Assembly (NCBI GenBank): GCA_019802505.1
Contig: JAFMOC010000030.1
Location: 2,290,977 to 2,354,976 of the forward strand
Source of the DNA: Corydoras sp. C115
Taxonomy: Eukaryota; Chordata; Actinopteri; Siluriformes; Callichthyidae
Direction: 5' to 3'
Length of the DNA stretch: 64,000 bases
The notes below the pieces were generated by a model. It did not search any database. It was not told the DNA's origin and saw only the letters and a program-made list of their open reading frames with translations. Positions 20,403 to 30,962 of the stretch are shown in pieces (within the stretch, counting starts at the first letter, position 1; each line of letters starts with the position of its first letter). The position numbers and the translations under genes were made by a program.

Positions 20403-21801
20403 CATCCATCCATCCATTATCTTCAGCTTTATCCTCTATTAGGATCGTGGTGGGGTTCCCCATGCCCATCCAGGGCAGAAGGTCTCGGGCGCTGGGCAGA
20501 TACACCCAGGACAGGGCACCGATCTATCACTGAACACACACTCACTCACACACACACACACACACACTATATGGGGCAATTTGGAGAATTTTTTTGACTT
20601 GATCCATGTTTTTGGACTGTGGGAGGAAACCGGAGAACCCGGAGGAAACCCACGGGGACACGGGAAGAACATGGAAACTCCACCCAAATTGGGATTCGAA
20701 CCGGGAATCCCTAGAGCTGAGAGGAGAACATGCTAACCACTAAGCCACTGTGGCGCCCTAGGCAAATACATCATCCATACTTTATCTTCAGTTTTATCCT
20801 GTATTGGAGTCGCGGGGGGGGGGGGGGGGGGGAAGAAGAAGGAGAGAACGTTTCGGCCGCTGGGCAGATACTCCCAGGACAGGACGCCCATTTATCGCTA
20901 GGCACACACTCACTCACACAAACACACTCTATATGGGGCAATTTGGAGAATTCAATTGACCTTAATCCATGTTTTTGGACTGTGGGAGGAAACCGGAGAA
21001 CCCGGAGGAAAGCCACATGGACACTGGAGAACATGGAAACTCCACCTAGATTGGGATTCGAACCAGGAACCCCTAGTGCTGAGAGGAGAACATGCTAAAC
21101 CACTAAGCCACCGTGCCACCCACATCCATCCTTCCATCCATTATCTTCCGTTTTATCCTCTATTAGGGTCGCGGGGGGGTTCACAATGCCCATTCAGGGG
21201 AGAACATCTTGGACGTTGGGCAGATACACCCAGGACAGGACGCCAATCTATCACTGAACACAGACTCACTCACACATACAAAGACACTCTATATAGGGCA
21301 ATTTGGGGAACTCAATTGACTTGATCCATGTTTTTGGACTGTGGGAGGAAACCGGAGAACCCGGCGGAAACCCACGGGGACACGGGGAGAACATGGAAAC
21401 TCCACCCAGATGGGGATTCGAACCGGGAATCCCTAGTGCTGAGAGGAGAACATGCTAACCACTAAGCCACCGTGCCACCCACATCCATCCTTCCATCCAT
21501 TTTATCCTATATTAGGGTCGCGGGGGGGGTTCCCCATGCCCATCCAAGGGAGAACGTTTCGGGCGCTGGGCAAATGGCATAGGGTGTTAATCCATCACTG
21601 AGCACACACTCACTCACACAGACACACACTCTATATGGGGCAATTTGGAGAACTCAATTGACTTGATCCATGTTTTTGGACTGTGGGAGGAAACCGGAGA
21701 ACCCGTCGGAAACCAACGGGGAGAACATGGAAACTCCATCCAGATTGGGATTCACCCCTAGTGCTGAGAGGAGAACATGCTAACCACTAAGCCAGCGTGC
21801 A
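20403..21801 (-). repeat. Four V-SINEs, head to tail
   Basis: 20403-20758, 20768-21120, 21121-21480 and 21481-21801. The first junction contains 'ggcaaatacatcatcc' (also at 28058, 30158 and, inverted, 33645); the others are 'gccacccacatccatcc'. The second copy has a G run replacing part of its 3' end; the last has deletions in its body. Confidence 0.92.
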
Positions 21802-22769
21802 GAGTTATTTCCATCCAATAGTTTCCATGAAAATATCGCCCAGATGTGTTTCAGTACTGAGGCGTTCTCCTGTGAGGCTGTGATTGCTATGAACTACAGG
21901 CATTAGTAATGGCGCATGAAATTACAGTGAGCCATGAACACCAGCACATTCTACTCCAAGCCAGTATCATGATTAATCTTCTCTCAGCCACATAACAAAC
22001 TGGGAAACGAGGCCATGTGTTGGAACTGCACTGATGTGGTTAATATGTCGGGATGGCTCCGAGCGGCGGATGAATACGCATTTTTTAAAGCATTAAAGTC
22101 AACAAAATGCAGAGTGATGTAGAGGCTACGAGACAGACCAGACTTCTTAAAGGTGACAGTGACATAAAATCTACATGACTCGCATGCCACGTCGCTGCAG
22201 CAGAGGTTAACACATTGTGAGGATCTGTCTAAAGACATTTAGGTGTCGGAATACAACAGTAAGTTACTATTTTGAGGTCAACTGCGCCTACGAAAGACAA
22301 ATATCAGTATAGAGCACTGCAGGTAGTTGAAAACTAAATAAAGCTGTGTCGTTTTACTTTGTTTGGCTTCCTGGCAGATTCCCCCAGCGCTTTTTCCCCA
22401 GGGTACACCTACCTGCCTCAGTCTTGCACAAAAACACCAAACAGCAAGACTTCATATATTATTCCAAACAGGACGTACACGACAGCTGTGAATAAAACAG
22501 TATTACCTCGGAGCGCTATATTGGGTTGCCCCTTTTAAATTCGTAACGTGTTTATATCTTAATTTCAGCTTTAAAGTCGTACTGATGTTTGTGAAATGTG
22601 TTAGGAGCTTGGATTACAGCAAACAATGGAGCTCATCAGCAGATAATTAATGCAAAATAAACGAAGGGATCCAGTTACAGCAATGAAACAGCAAAACCAT
22701 GCAGCTCGAGAGCAACTAAAACAACAGCTGCTGCAAAAATGGAAATCAAACATGTGAAAAAGTAATATA
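21802..22769. other. Intron, no recognised feature
   Basis: About 1 kb of repeat-poor sequence without a splice-framed PAM-like ORF. Confidence 0.45.
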
Positions 22770-23165
22770 CACGAGGGTTGGAACTTAATTAGTGGCAACT
22801 ATTTATTCCCGACCCGATACAAAAGAGGTACATGTTTGCACCTGTTACTGTCCTTCAAAGTGGTCACCAGCGTTGGGTAGAACCCGTTGCCAGCGATGGG
22901 GAAGGTGGAGGATACCGTTAGCAGAGCCGGTTCTGTTGATGGTGCGAATGGAGCGCTCTACTGCCTGTCCAATCTCAGGAACAGTTCTGAAGCCAATGCC
23001 ACAAGTACCGCACCATCCACCATACTCCCCGGACTTAAGTCCTTGTGATGGGACATCACTCCAGATGTGGCATTCGCTCCAGAACTGTTCCAGAGATTCG
23101 ACTAACATCTAGTGTTTACTGTGCAGCGTGATTATCAGTATCAGGGTAATGATTATCATTTTGTA

Positions 23166-23514
23166 CTCATTCATTCATTATCTTCCACTTTATGCTATAT
23201 TAGGGTCGCGGTGGGGTTCCCCATGCCCATCCAGGGGAGAACGTTTTGGTGCGCTGGGCAGATACACCCAGGACAGGACGCCAATCTATCACTGGGCACA
23301 CACTCACTCACAGAGACACACTCTATATGGGGCAATTTGGAGAACTCAATTGACTTCATCCATGTTTTTGGACTGTGGGAGGAAACCGGGGAACCCGGAG
23401 GAAACCCACGCAGACACGGGGAGAACATGGAAACACCATCCAGATGGGGATTCGAACTGGGAATCTCTAGTGCTGAGAGGAGAACATGCTAACCACTAAG
23501 CCACTGTGCTGCCC
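23166..23514 (-). repeat. V-SINE inside the mariner fold-back
   Basis: Complete copy; its head abuts the 100-bp unit at 23515-23622, as in the copies near 28529 and 30511. Confidence 0.93.
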
Positions 23515-23622
23515 TGAGACGATGTATCAGGAGCAAAAAAACCAAACAACCGCCACAAGACCGTACCCCTGATACTACAACACAGTAACTAAAGAATTAT
23601 CAAGAATTATAAACCTTTCATC
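23515..23622 (+). repeat. 100-bp unit U, copy 1
   Basis: Shared with 28427-28529 (inverted) and 30511-30618. It carries the 8-bp inverted repeat GTATCAGG...CCTGATAC spaced by about 40 bp. In all three places it begins right at a V-SINE head. Nature unknown. Confidence 0.7.
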
Positions 23623-24487
23623 TTCAAAAATAATAATCACGCTGCACAGTAAACACAAGTTGTTAGTTTAGATCCTGTCCAATCTCTGGAACAGTTCTGG
23701 AGTGAATGCCACATCTGGAGTGATGTCCCATCACAAGGACTTAAGTCCGGGGAGTATGGTGGATGGTGCGGTACTTGGTGGCATTGGCTTCAGAACTGTT
23801 CCAGAGATTGGACAGGCAGTAGAGCGCTCCATTCGCACCATCAACAGAACCGGCTCTGCTAACGGTATCCTCCACCTTCCACATCGCTGGCAATGGGTTC
23901 TACCCAACGCTGGTGACCACTTTGAAGGACAGTAACAGGTGCAAACATGTACCTCTTTTGTATCGGTCGGGAATAAATAGTTGCCACTAACGAAGCATGT
24001 ATTTATAGCGCTCGATCATAAATTACCACACACTAAAAGGCATAATCATAAGTTTAATTACGGGCGTGTTTATTACAAATTGGGCAAATGGTAAAAAACT
24101 GATAATCATTACCCTGTCCTTCAAAAATGATAATCACGCTGCACAGTAAACACAAGATGTTAGTCGAACAGTTCTGGAGCGAATGCCACATCTGGAGTGA
24201 TGTCCCATCACAAGGACTTAAGTCCGGGGAGTATGGTGGATGGTGCGGTACTTGGTGGCATTGGCTTCAGAACTGTTCCAGAGATTGGACAGGCAGTAGA
24301 GCGCTCCATTCACACCATCAACAGAACCGGCTCTGCTAACGGTATCCTCCACCTTCCACATCGGTGGCAACGGGTTCTACACAACGCTGGTGACCACTTT
24401 GAAGGACAGTAACAGGTGCAAACATGTACCTCTTTTGTATCGGTCGGGAATAAATAGTTGCCACTATTTAAGTTCCAACCCTCGTGT

Positions 24488-24956
24488 ATATATAAACATA
24501 GAATTTAAGAGCTGATAAAGAAAACAGCAAAGCCCGAGCAGGATCAGGTCAGGCCGTAAAGTTTCGACTGATTAAAAAGAGAACAACATCTGCAAACTTC
24601 ACATTAAAATGTCATTGCAGTTTTGAAAACTCGGTGCTCTCCCGTTTCCATCTTCCAAATATAGCAAACCGTAGCGACATCGAGATGGCCCAGATTTTTC
24701 CGATGGCCCATGTGACTGCAGCGTGATGGAAGCACAGCGGGGTAGGGGACTGCTCGAAGCCTTTTCAGTCTCCCAAATCGTCAGGAGAGCAGGACTGTAA
24801 ATAAACGCTGTCTAAACGCTGACCTCACGCTCCTCAAACTTAAAGATTAATGATGAGGATGAGATGCATGGGCGCCAACACAAAAGCAGTTACATGGACT
24901 TGCGAACACAGAACCATGCCCCTTTCGCGGTGCTTAGCGCAAGCCGATGGCGTGAC
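24488..24956. other. Intron downstream of exon A, no recognised feature
   Basis: Read on the minus strand directly after exon A; an in-frame TAA occurs about 20 bases into it (24931-24933). Confidence 0.5.
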
Positions 24957-25259
24957 CCACCTTGTTCTCGGCCTTTGTCCCCCCTGTGCCAGGCAGTCTG
25001 CCGGGTACCACCTTGGGTCCGGGTGGCCTGGCGGTGGATTCTAACTGGTGAAACTTGTGCACTCTGTCTCGCACCAGAACTGCACCATCTCTCTGTGTGA
25101 AGCCTAGTCTGGGCCTGCGCCAAGGCCGGTCTTTTTTTTGCATTATGCTATCGATTTCACCCACCAGTTCCGCCTGGGCTTCCACAGGGTTATACTTATG
25201 CACATGGACAATATCCGCCCTCTCCCCTAGGAGCTTAGATAGAAGGGAATAGAAGTCAC
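24957..25259 (-). CDS. pam: PAM exon A: linker between PHM and PAL
   Basis: Acceptor gtcctgtgcag is preceded by a very long pyrimidine tract. Translation begins (G)DFYSLLSKLLGERADIVHV, contains QKKD (matching the paired-basic site of mammalian exon A) and LVRDRVHKFHQLESTARPP. This matches exon A, which in mammals is alternatively spliced and contains the site separating soluble PHM from PAL. To keep frame with the next exon its length must be a multiple of three: 303 bp with donor GTGG/gtcacg at 24957. A stronger-looking donor AAG/gtgggt at 24961 gives 299 bp and shifts the frame. Which is used is undecided. Confidence 0.85.
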
Positions 25260-25261
25260 CT

Positions 25262-25338
25262 GCACAGGACAAAAAAAGAGAGAAGGAAAGAAAGGAAGGA
25301 AGGAAGGAAGAAACACGGAGAAGAAGAAGAAAAAGAAC
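25262..25338 (-). promoter_or_regulatory. Extended polypyrimidine tract upstream of exon A
   Basis: On the plus strand this is purine-only GAAA/GGAA/GAAG repeats, so the pre-mRNA carries about 75 nt of CU-rich sequence before the acceptor. This resembles binding regions for U2AF and PTB-type proteins. The role in exon A choice is inference. Confidence 0.5.
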
Positions 25339-25580
25339 GGGCCGTGAGACTAGAGCTGTAAGAAAAGTGGAACTGGGCTCAGGACGCAGGAGCTGGTTAG
25401 TTCCCAGAACGCCGTTAAGCTCCAAACAGGAGATACGTTAAAAAAAAAAAGGTAAAAAATAGATATATTAATGCAGATGAACAGGAAAATGAGTATTAAT
25501 AACATTTTAAACATTATTACATAAATGCACGAAGACTTATTAAGAACTGACTGCTACAAGACTTACATACATTTATATTT

Positions 25581-25790
25581 ACATTACATTACATTTGGTC
25601 ATTTATTGGACGCTTTTATCCAAATCGACTTACAAGGTAAGCACAGGGTTCATCACAACATCCCTGGAGCAATGAGGGTTAAGGGTCTTGCTAAGGACCC
25701 ACATTGGTAACTTCAGTGGACCTGGGATTCGAACCCCCAACCTTCAGATTGATAGCCCAACACCCTAACCACTGAACTACCACACCCTTA
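25581..25790 (-). repeat. tRNA-derived SINE family 2, nearly complete
   Basis: Tail 'ttggacgcttttatccaaat', body 'gggttaagggtcttgctaag', B-box complement 'gggattcgaaccccc' and A-box side 'ctaaccactgaactaccaca'. It is distinct from the V-SINE because it lacks the V domain. Confidence 0.75.
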
Positions 25791-25907
25791 AGAGTTACAC
25801 GTCACCATGGTTACGCCTCCTTTCTATACACCCCAGAAAACACCAGTCACCTCTACAAACAATACTACTCAGTGCAGTTATACATTTCAATATTAGCTTT
25901 GTTTATA

Positions 25908-26075
25908 AAACAGGGAGTTCTGGTCCTTAAATCTGATTGGCTGAGCCGTTTGACATTATTGACCATAATGCAGACCTCTTGAGCGCTTCACATCGTATCA
26001 TTGCGTGAAATACAATACATTATTATAAATCATGGACCATAAATGGAAATACAGATTAATAACCAGTTGCAGCTG
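25908..26075 (+). repeat. Dispersed repeat related to 12958-13108
   Basis: See the partner entry; shared words 'cttaaatctgattggctgag' and 'gacattattgac'. Confidence 0.55.
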
Positions 26076-26834
26076 TTGTTTATAAATCATTTAAAAATCG
26101 CGTTCTGTAATTTGGCCACTAGATGGCTTTTTTTTTATCGTTAGAGAGACCCGTATCCTGTTACTCAGCAAACAGTGTGCACTTTATATAAGAAGACAAG
26201 ATTATTAATGAATTTGTTGTTAATAAATGCATTTCTGAATCGGACCTTGGGTTTTTTTTTATTATAGTGTGTTGGTAACCATTTTATAAAATCAATAAGA
26301 CACCTAAAGGTGTGCATTATTATGAATAAATCACAAGATAGAAGCACATCGGTTGACTGAATGACAGGCTTTTCCATCAACAGATTCGATTTTTTTGGCA
26401 GGGGCATATTCCAGGACGGCAATGAGATTCATTGGCCCTGAATTGTGAAAGCGTGGTTGAGCGAGCATGAGCAATCATTTTCACACATGATTTGACCACC
26501 ACAGTGTCCAAAGCTTTTGAGGACAAGCTGGAAAATAATTCCAAAGATCAACGTCAGAATCTCTGAACTAAAATGAATGCAACTCTTGAATATAAAAATA
26601 TTCTGTCTTTAAGCAACGTTGCCAAAAAATAACATGGTATTAATGGTAACGTGTTATAATTACCTCACAAAAACCCAATCTGTGATCACATCTGAGACAT
26701 GCATCCAGCACGTGGGCTTTTATACTCCAACCTTCCTTAAAAGTTATCAAAATGTGTACATATCAGCAGATTCATTTAAAAGGAAACAGGTCAGGAAAAC
26801 ATTTCTGTAAAAACAAAGTAAGAAAGTGCCCAGT
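26076..26834. other. Intron, no recognised feature
   Basis: AT-rich, several stops in all frames. Confidence 0.45.
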
Positions 26835-27265
26835 TAACAGATGCCTGCGGCACCTGGTCCTCATTTGGTTCTCTTATTATCTCAGCTGGGTGATTGGTTT
26901 GTTTTGTGCACGTGATTAGTTGGGTTATTATTTAGTTTACGTTTCCCCTCTGTTCGGTGCACGTCTTTGAGTTGTGGTTATCATACACTATGTTATTTTG
27001 TTCGTTTGTTCCCCCTTTTTGTTGGTGTTCCGTCACCAGTTTTTAATAAATTCGGTTTTGGTTTTTATCCCGGTGTTTCTAGACCCTTCCTTTCGCGTTC
27101 TGCCACGGTGTGTCGCTGCGCAATTGTTCCGCGCAGGTCGCACTCGTGGGAGCGTGTTCCCTCTGTTTGACCGGGTAAATGCTCCATGCGTAGCCAGTGC
27201 CCGAGCGCGAGCGGCGTACGCGATTGCTCCGCGTAGCCGATCATCTTTGGGGAAGAACGGACATT
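26835..27265. mobile_element. LTR-like element, second copy
   Basis: Aligns in order with the two halves of 191-1079 and lacks the insertion. The 3' end has lost the GTAACA terminus. Confidence 0.5.
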
Positions 27266-27346
27266 CATGACCCCCAGACGAGTGTGCTGCAAGTGTAACT
27301 TGATTTTTTTGTTCGTCATGTCGACCCTAAAAATGACGAGTGTCCC

Positions 27347-27507
27347 ATATTCATTCTTCATTCACTCCCGCTTTATCCTCTATTAGGTTTTTGGAGAATT
27401 CGGGCCTGGGCAGATGGTCGAAATCCATCGCTGGGCACACACTCACTCACAAAACCTCTATTTAAACCCACGCGGACACGGGGAAACATGGAAACTCCAC
27501 CCATAAC
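27347..27507 (-). repeat. Degenerate V-SINE
   Basis: Pieces of tail, body ('catcgctgggcacacactca') and V domain ('cacgcggacacgggg') in order with large deletions. Confidence 0.75.
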
Positions 27508-27739
27508 CCCATCCCATATTATTGTGTTAAATTATTTTATCCTGAATGAGTTCTGCTTTTGATGTATAATATTTAGCAGAAAATGGGCAATCCATAGAAC
27601 ACAATTTATTAATTAGCACTAATTAGTTAATTAATTGGTACATTTTTTAATTGATTCATATGTTGTCAATGAACAATTGTGCAAAATTTGGTTATTCAAT
27701 TAGCATTATTTAGAAAGCATTTAAACACTGCTTAAGATA

Positions 27740-28408
27740 TCCATTCATTCATTCATTCATTCATTATCTTCCGCTTTATCCTATATTAGGGTCGTGGGGG
27801 GGGGGGGGGGTTCCCCATGCCCATCCAGGGGAAAACGTTTCGGGTGCTGGGCAGATACACCCAGGACAGGACGCCAATCTAACACTGGACACACACTCAC
27901 TCACACACACACACACACACTCTATATGGGGCAATTTGGAGAACTTAATTGACTTGACTTGGACATGGGGAGAACATGGAAACTCAGATGGGGATTCGAA
28001 CCGGGAATCCCTAGTGCTGAGAGGAGAACATGCTAACCACTAAACCACCATGACGCCCATGGCAAATACATCATCCCTCCATTATCCTACGCTTTATTCT
28101 ATATTAGGGTCGCTGGGATGTTCTCCATGCCCATCCTGGGGAGAACGTTTCGGGCGCTGGGCAAATACACCCAGGACAGGACGACAATCTATCACTGGAC
28201 ACACACAGACACACTCTATATGGGGCAATTTGGAGAATTCAATTGACCTTGGTCCATGTTTTTGGACTGTGGGAGGAAACCGGAGAACCCGGAGGAAACC
28301 CACGTGGACACGGGGAGAACATGGAAACTCCACCCAGATTGAGATTCGAACCGGGAATCCCTAGTGCTGAGAGGAGAACATGCTAATCACTAAGCCACCG
28401 TGCCTCCG
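27740..28408 (-). repeat. Two V-SINEs, head to tail
   Basis: 27740-28058 has an internal deletion around 'gacttgacttggacatgggg'. 28069-28408 follows after the linker 'gcaaatacatcat' and has the private 3' end 'cctacgctttattctatatt'. The segment from about 28000 to 28295 is copied again at about 30100-30395. Confidence 0.92.
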
Positions 28409-28426
28409 CACAGAAATCTGACTTAC

Positions 28427-28529
28427 ATATAAGATTAAAGGTTTATAATTCTTTAGTTATTGTGTCGTTGTATCAGGGGTACGGTCTTGTGGCGGTTGTT
28501 TGGTTTTTTGCTCCTGATACATCGTCTCA
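28427..28529 (-). repeat. 100-bp unit U, copy 2 (inverted)
   Basis: 'tgtatcaggggtacggtctt' to 'tttgctcctgatacatcgtc'; lies between two V-SINEs of opposite orientation. Confidence 0.7.
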
Positions 28530-28872
28530 GGGCAGTACGGGGCTTAGTGGTTAGCATGTTCTCCTCTCAGCACTAGAGATTCCTGGTTTGAATCCCAATC
28601 TGGTGGAGTTTCCATGTTCTCCCCGTGTCCGCATAGGTTTCCTCCGGGTTCTCCGGTTTCCTCCCACAGTCCAAAAACATGGATCAAGTCAATTGAATTC
28701 TACAAATTGCCCCATATAGAGTGTGTGTGAGTGAGTGTGTGCCCAGTGATAGATTGGTGCCCTGTCCTGGGTGTATCTGCCCAGCGCCCGAAACGTTCTC
28801 CCCTGGATGGGCATGGGGAACCCCACCACGACCCTAATAGAGGATAAAGCGGAAGATAATGGATGGATGGAT
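28530..28872 (+). repeat. V-SINE
   Basis: Left-arm copy of the inverted duplication; shares private variants (caaaccaggaatctc, complement) with the head end of 30172-30510. Confidence 0.92.
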
Positions 28873-29668
28873 TACATCGTCTGTGATATACATGTTCATA
28901 GATGTTATACATGTTCCATAAAGTCTCTCTGCCACACAATGATTTAAACAAAATGAATTAAGATGTCAAATTTAGAACGAGGCTGTAATATTGTGTTTTT
29001 TACACTCGCTGGCATCCTCACCCTTTTATTTGCTGAGGAATTAACATATTGGTTCGGAGGCTAATTTGTGGGAAGTTATTGCTATTTTTAGAAGTGTTAA
29101 AATTCACATGAGCTTGTGCTGTCATAAGGCATTTGGGAAGATTTGAGGAAACATGGCTGAACAAAAGGTGTCGTGCTTAATGAGGAGCTGACCTTTCGAA
29201 GCTGAATGACCCGTCACCTACACGTCTGAATACCAAGTAGTCTTAGAAGGGAGACTTTGGGAAGATGTTTAAATTATAAGGTCACGGCACAAAGAATACA
29301 TCAGACCTGCCAATAGTGAGATCTTATTGTTATTGTTAGTATGATTTGTTCTTATCTTTTATGAACCGGCGGTTATTTCATCTGGTGATGGATGGATTCT
29401 GCATGAAGCATGTGCTGAGAATGTGTGAAGATGTGCTAGCAGGGAGGTCTGCTTAAAATGGAGCAGATGTGAAAGGACGTTGTGAGTAAAGGGGGAATGG
29501 TTCTGTTATGGTTCTGCAGGGGGACACCTTTGTTGTGGTCAGCAAAATCAGCACGGCTCGGTCTTAATTAAAATAAAAGCTGAGCAAGAAAATATGTGCC
29601 TATAACATCTAACATCCAACTGAACTGAGGAGCCAGTCTGAGGAAGCTGGCTTTTACATGTTGGGATG

Positions 29669-29669
<1 letters not shown>

Positions 29670-29725
<56 letters not shown>

Positions 29726-29746
29726 CACACACACACACACACACAT
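29670..29746. repeat. (TG)n-TATATA-(CA)n
   Basis: Self-complementary dinucleotide repeat at the inner edge of the right arm of the inverted duplication; can form a hairpin or Z-DNA. Confidence 0.85.
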
Positions 29747-29822
29747 CTTAATTCATTTTGTTTAAATCATTGTGTGGCAGAGGGACTTTATGGAACACGT
29801 ATAATCTATCAGAGAGGATGTA

Positions 29823-30510
29823 ATCCATCAATCTTCCGCTTTATCCTATATTAGGGTTATTGGGGGGTTCTCCATGCCCATCCAGGAGAGAACGTTTGGG
29901 GCGCTGGGCAGATACACCCAGGACAAGACACCAATCTATCACTGGGCACACACTCACTAACACACACACTATATATGGGGCAATTTGGATAATTCAATTG
30001 ACCTTGATCCATGTTTTTGGACTGTGGGAGGAAACCGGTGAACCAGGAAGAAACCCACGTGGACACAGGGAGAACATGGAAACTCCACCCAGATTGGGAT
30101 TCAAACCGGGAATCCCTAGTGCTGAGAGGAGAACATGCTAACCACTAAGCCACCATGACGCCCATGGCAAATACATCATCCCTCCATTATCCTACGCTTT
30201 ATTCTATATTAGGGTCGCTGGGATGTTCTCCATGCCCATCCTGGGGAGAACGTTTCGGGCGCTGGGCAAATACACCCAGGACAGGACGACAATCTATCAC
30301 TGGACACACACAGACACACTCTATATGGGGCAATTTGGAGAATTCAATTGACCTTGGTCCATGTTTTTGGACTGTGGGAGGAAACCGGAGAACCCGGAGG
30401 AAACCTATGCGGACACGGGGAGAACATGGAAACTCCACCAGATTGGGATTCAAACCAGGAATCTCTAGTGCTGAGAGGAGAACATGCTAACCACTAAGCC
30501 CCGTACTGCC
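29823..30510 (-). repeat. Two V-SINEs, the second chimeric
   Basis: 29823-30158, then 30172-30510, whose first ~225 bp equal 28069-28295 in direct orientation and whose head end (from 'cctatgcggacacgg') equals the complement of 28530-28640. Signature of template switching or gene conversion. Confidence 0.9.
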
Positions 30511-30618
30511 CTGAGACGTTGTATCAGGAGCAAAAAAACCAAACAACCGCCACAAGTACCCCTGATACTACAACACAGTAACTAAAGAATTTTCAAGAAT
30601 TATAAACCTTTAATCTTA
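30511..30618 (+). repeat. 100-bp unit U, copy 3
   Basis: 'tgagacgttgtatcaggagc' to 'attataaacctttaatctt'. Confidence 0.7.
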
Positions 30619-30640
30619 TATGTAAGTCATATTTCTGTGC

Positions 30641-30962
30641 GGAGGCACGGTGGCTTAGTGATTAGCATGTTCTCCTCTCAGCACTAGGGATTCCCGGTTC
30701 GAATCTCAATCTGGGTGGAGTTTCCATGTTCTCCCCGTGTCCACGTGGGTTTCCTCCGGGTTCTCCGGTTTCCTCCCACAGTCCAAAAACATGGATCAAG
30801 TCAATTGAGTTCTCCAAATTGCCCAATATAGTGAGTGTGTGCCCAATGATGGATTAACGCCCTGTGCCATTTGCCCAGCGCCCGAAACGTTCTCCCCTGG
30901 ATGGGTATGGAGAACATCCCGGCAACCCTAGTAGAGGATAAAGCGGAAGATAATGAATGGAT
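30641..30962 (+). repeat. V-SINE, founder of the adjacent tandem array
   Basis: Full copy whose left target duplication 'atatttctgtgc' (30629-30640) is matched only at the far end of the array (32026-32037). Confidence 0.9.

Larger units (their letters stand above)
22770..24487. mobile_element. Fold-back element derived from a mariner transposon
   Basis: Both ends carry the same terminal inverted repeat (CACGAGGGTTGGAACTTAA at 22770 and its complement ending at 24487), flanked by TA. The left arm (22770 to about 23160) is repeated inverted as the right arm (about 24097-24487) and again at 23626-23990. Arms contain two transposase scraps on opposite strands: HPPYSPDLSPCD (plus strand near 23010; the last Asp of the mariner D,D34D triad) and INRTGSANGILHLPHRWQRV (minus strand near 22900; transposase C-terminus). 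The inversion between them means the element never encoded an intact enzyme in this form. A V-SINE (23166-23514) and a 100-bp unit lie inside. Confidence 0.85.

Noticed and set aside
24850..25252. Plus-strand open frames overlapping exon A
   Set aside because: Antisense shadows of the pam exon; no similarity of their own.
24961..25259. A missing small exon between exon A and 16456 to repair the reading frame
   Set aside because: I looked in the unique stretches for a splice-framed fit and saw none; the alternative donor at 24957 restores frame without it, so it is kept only as an option.
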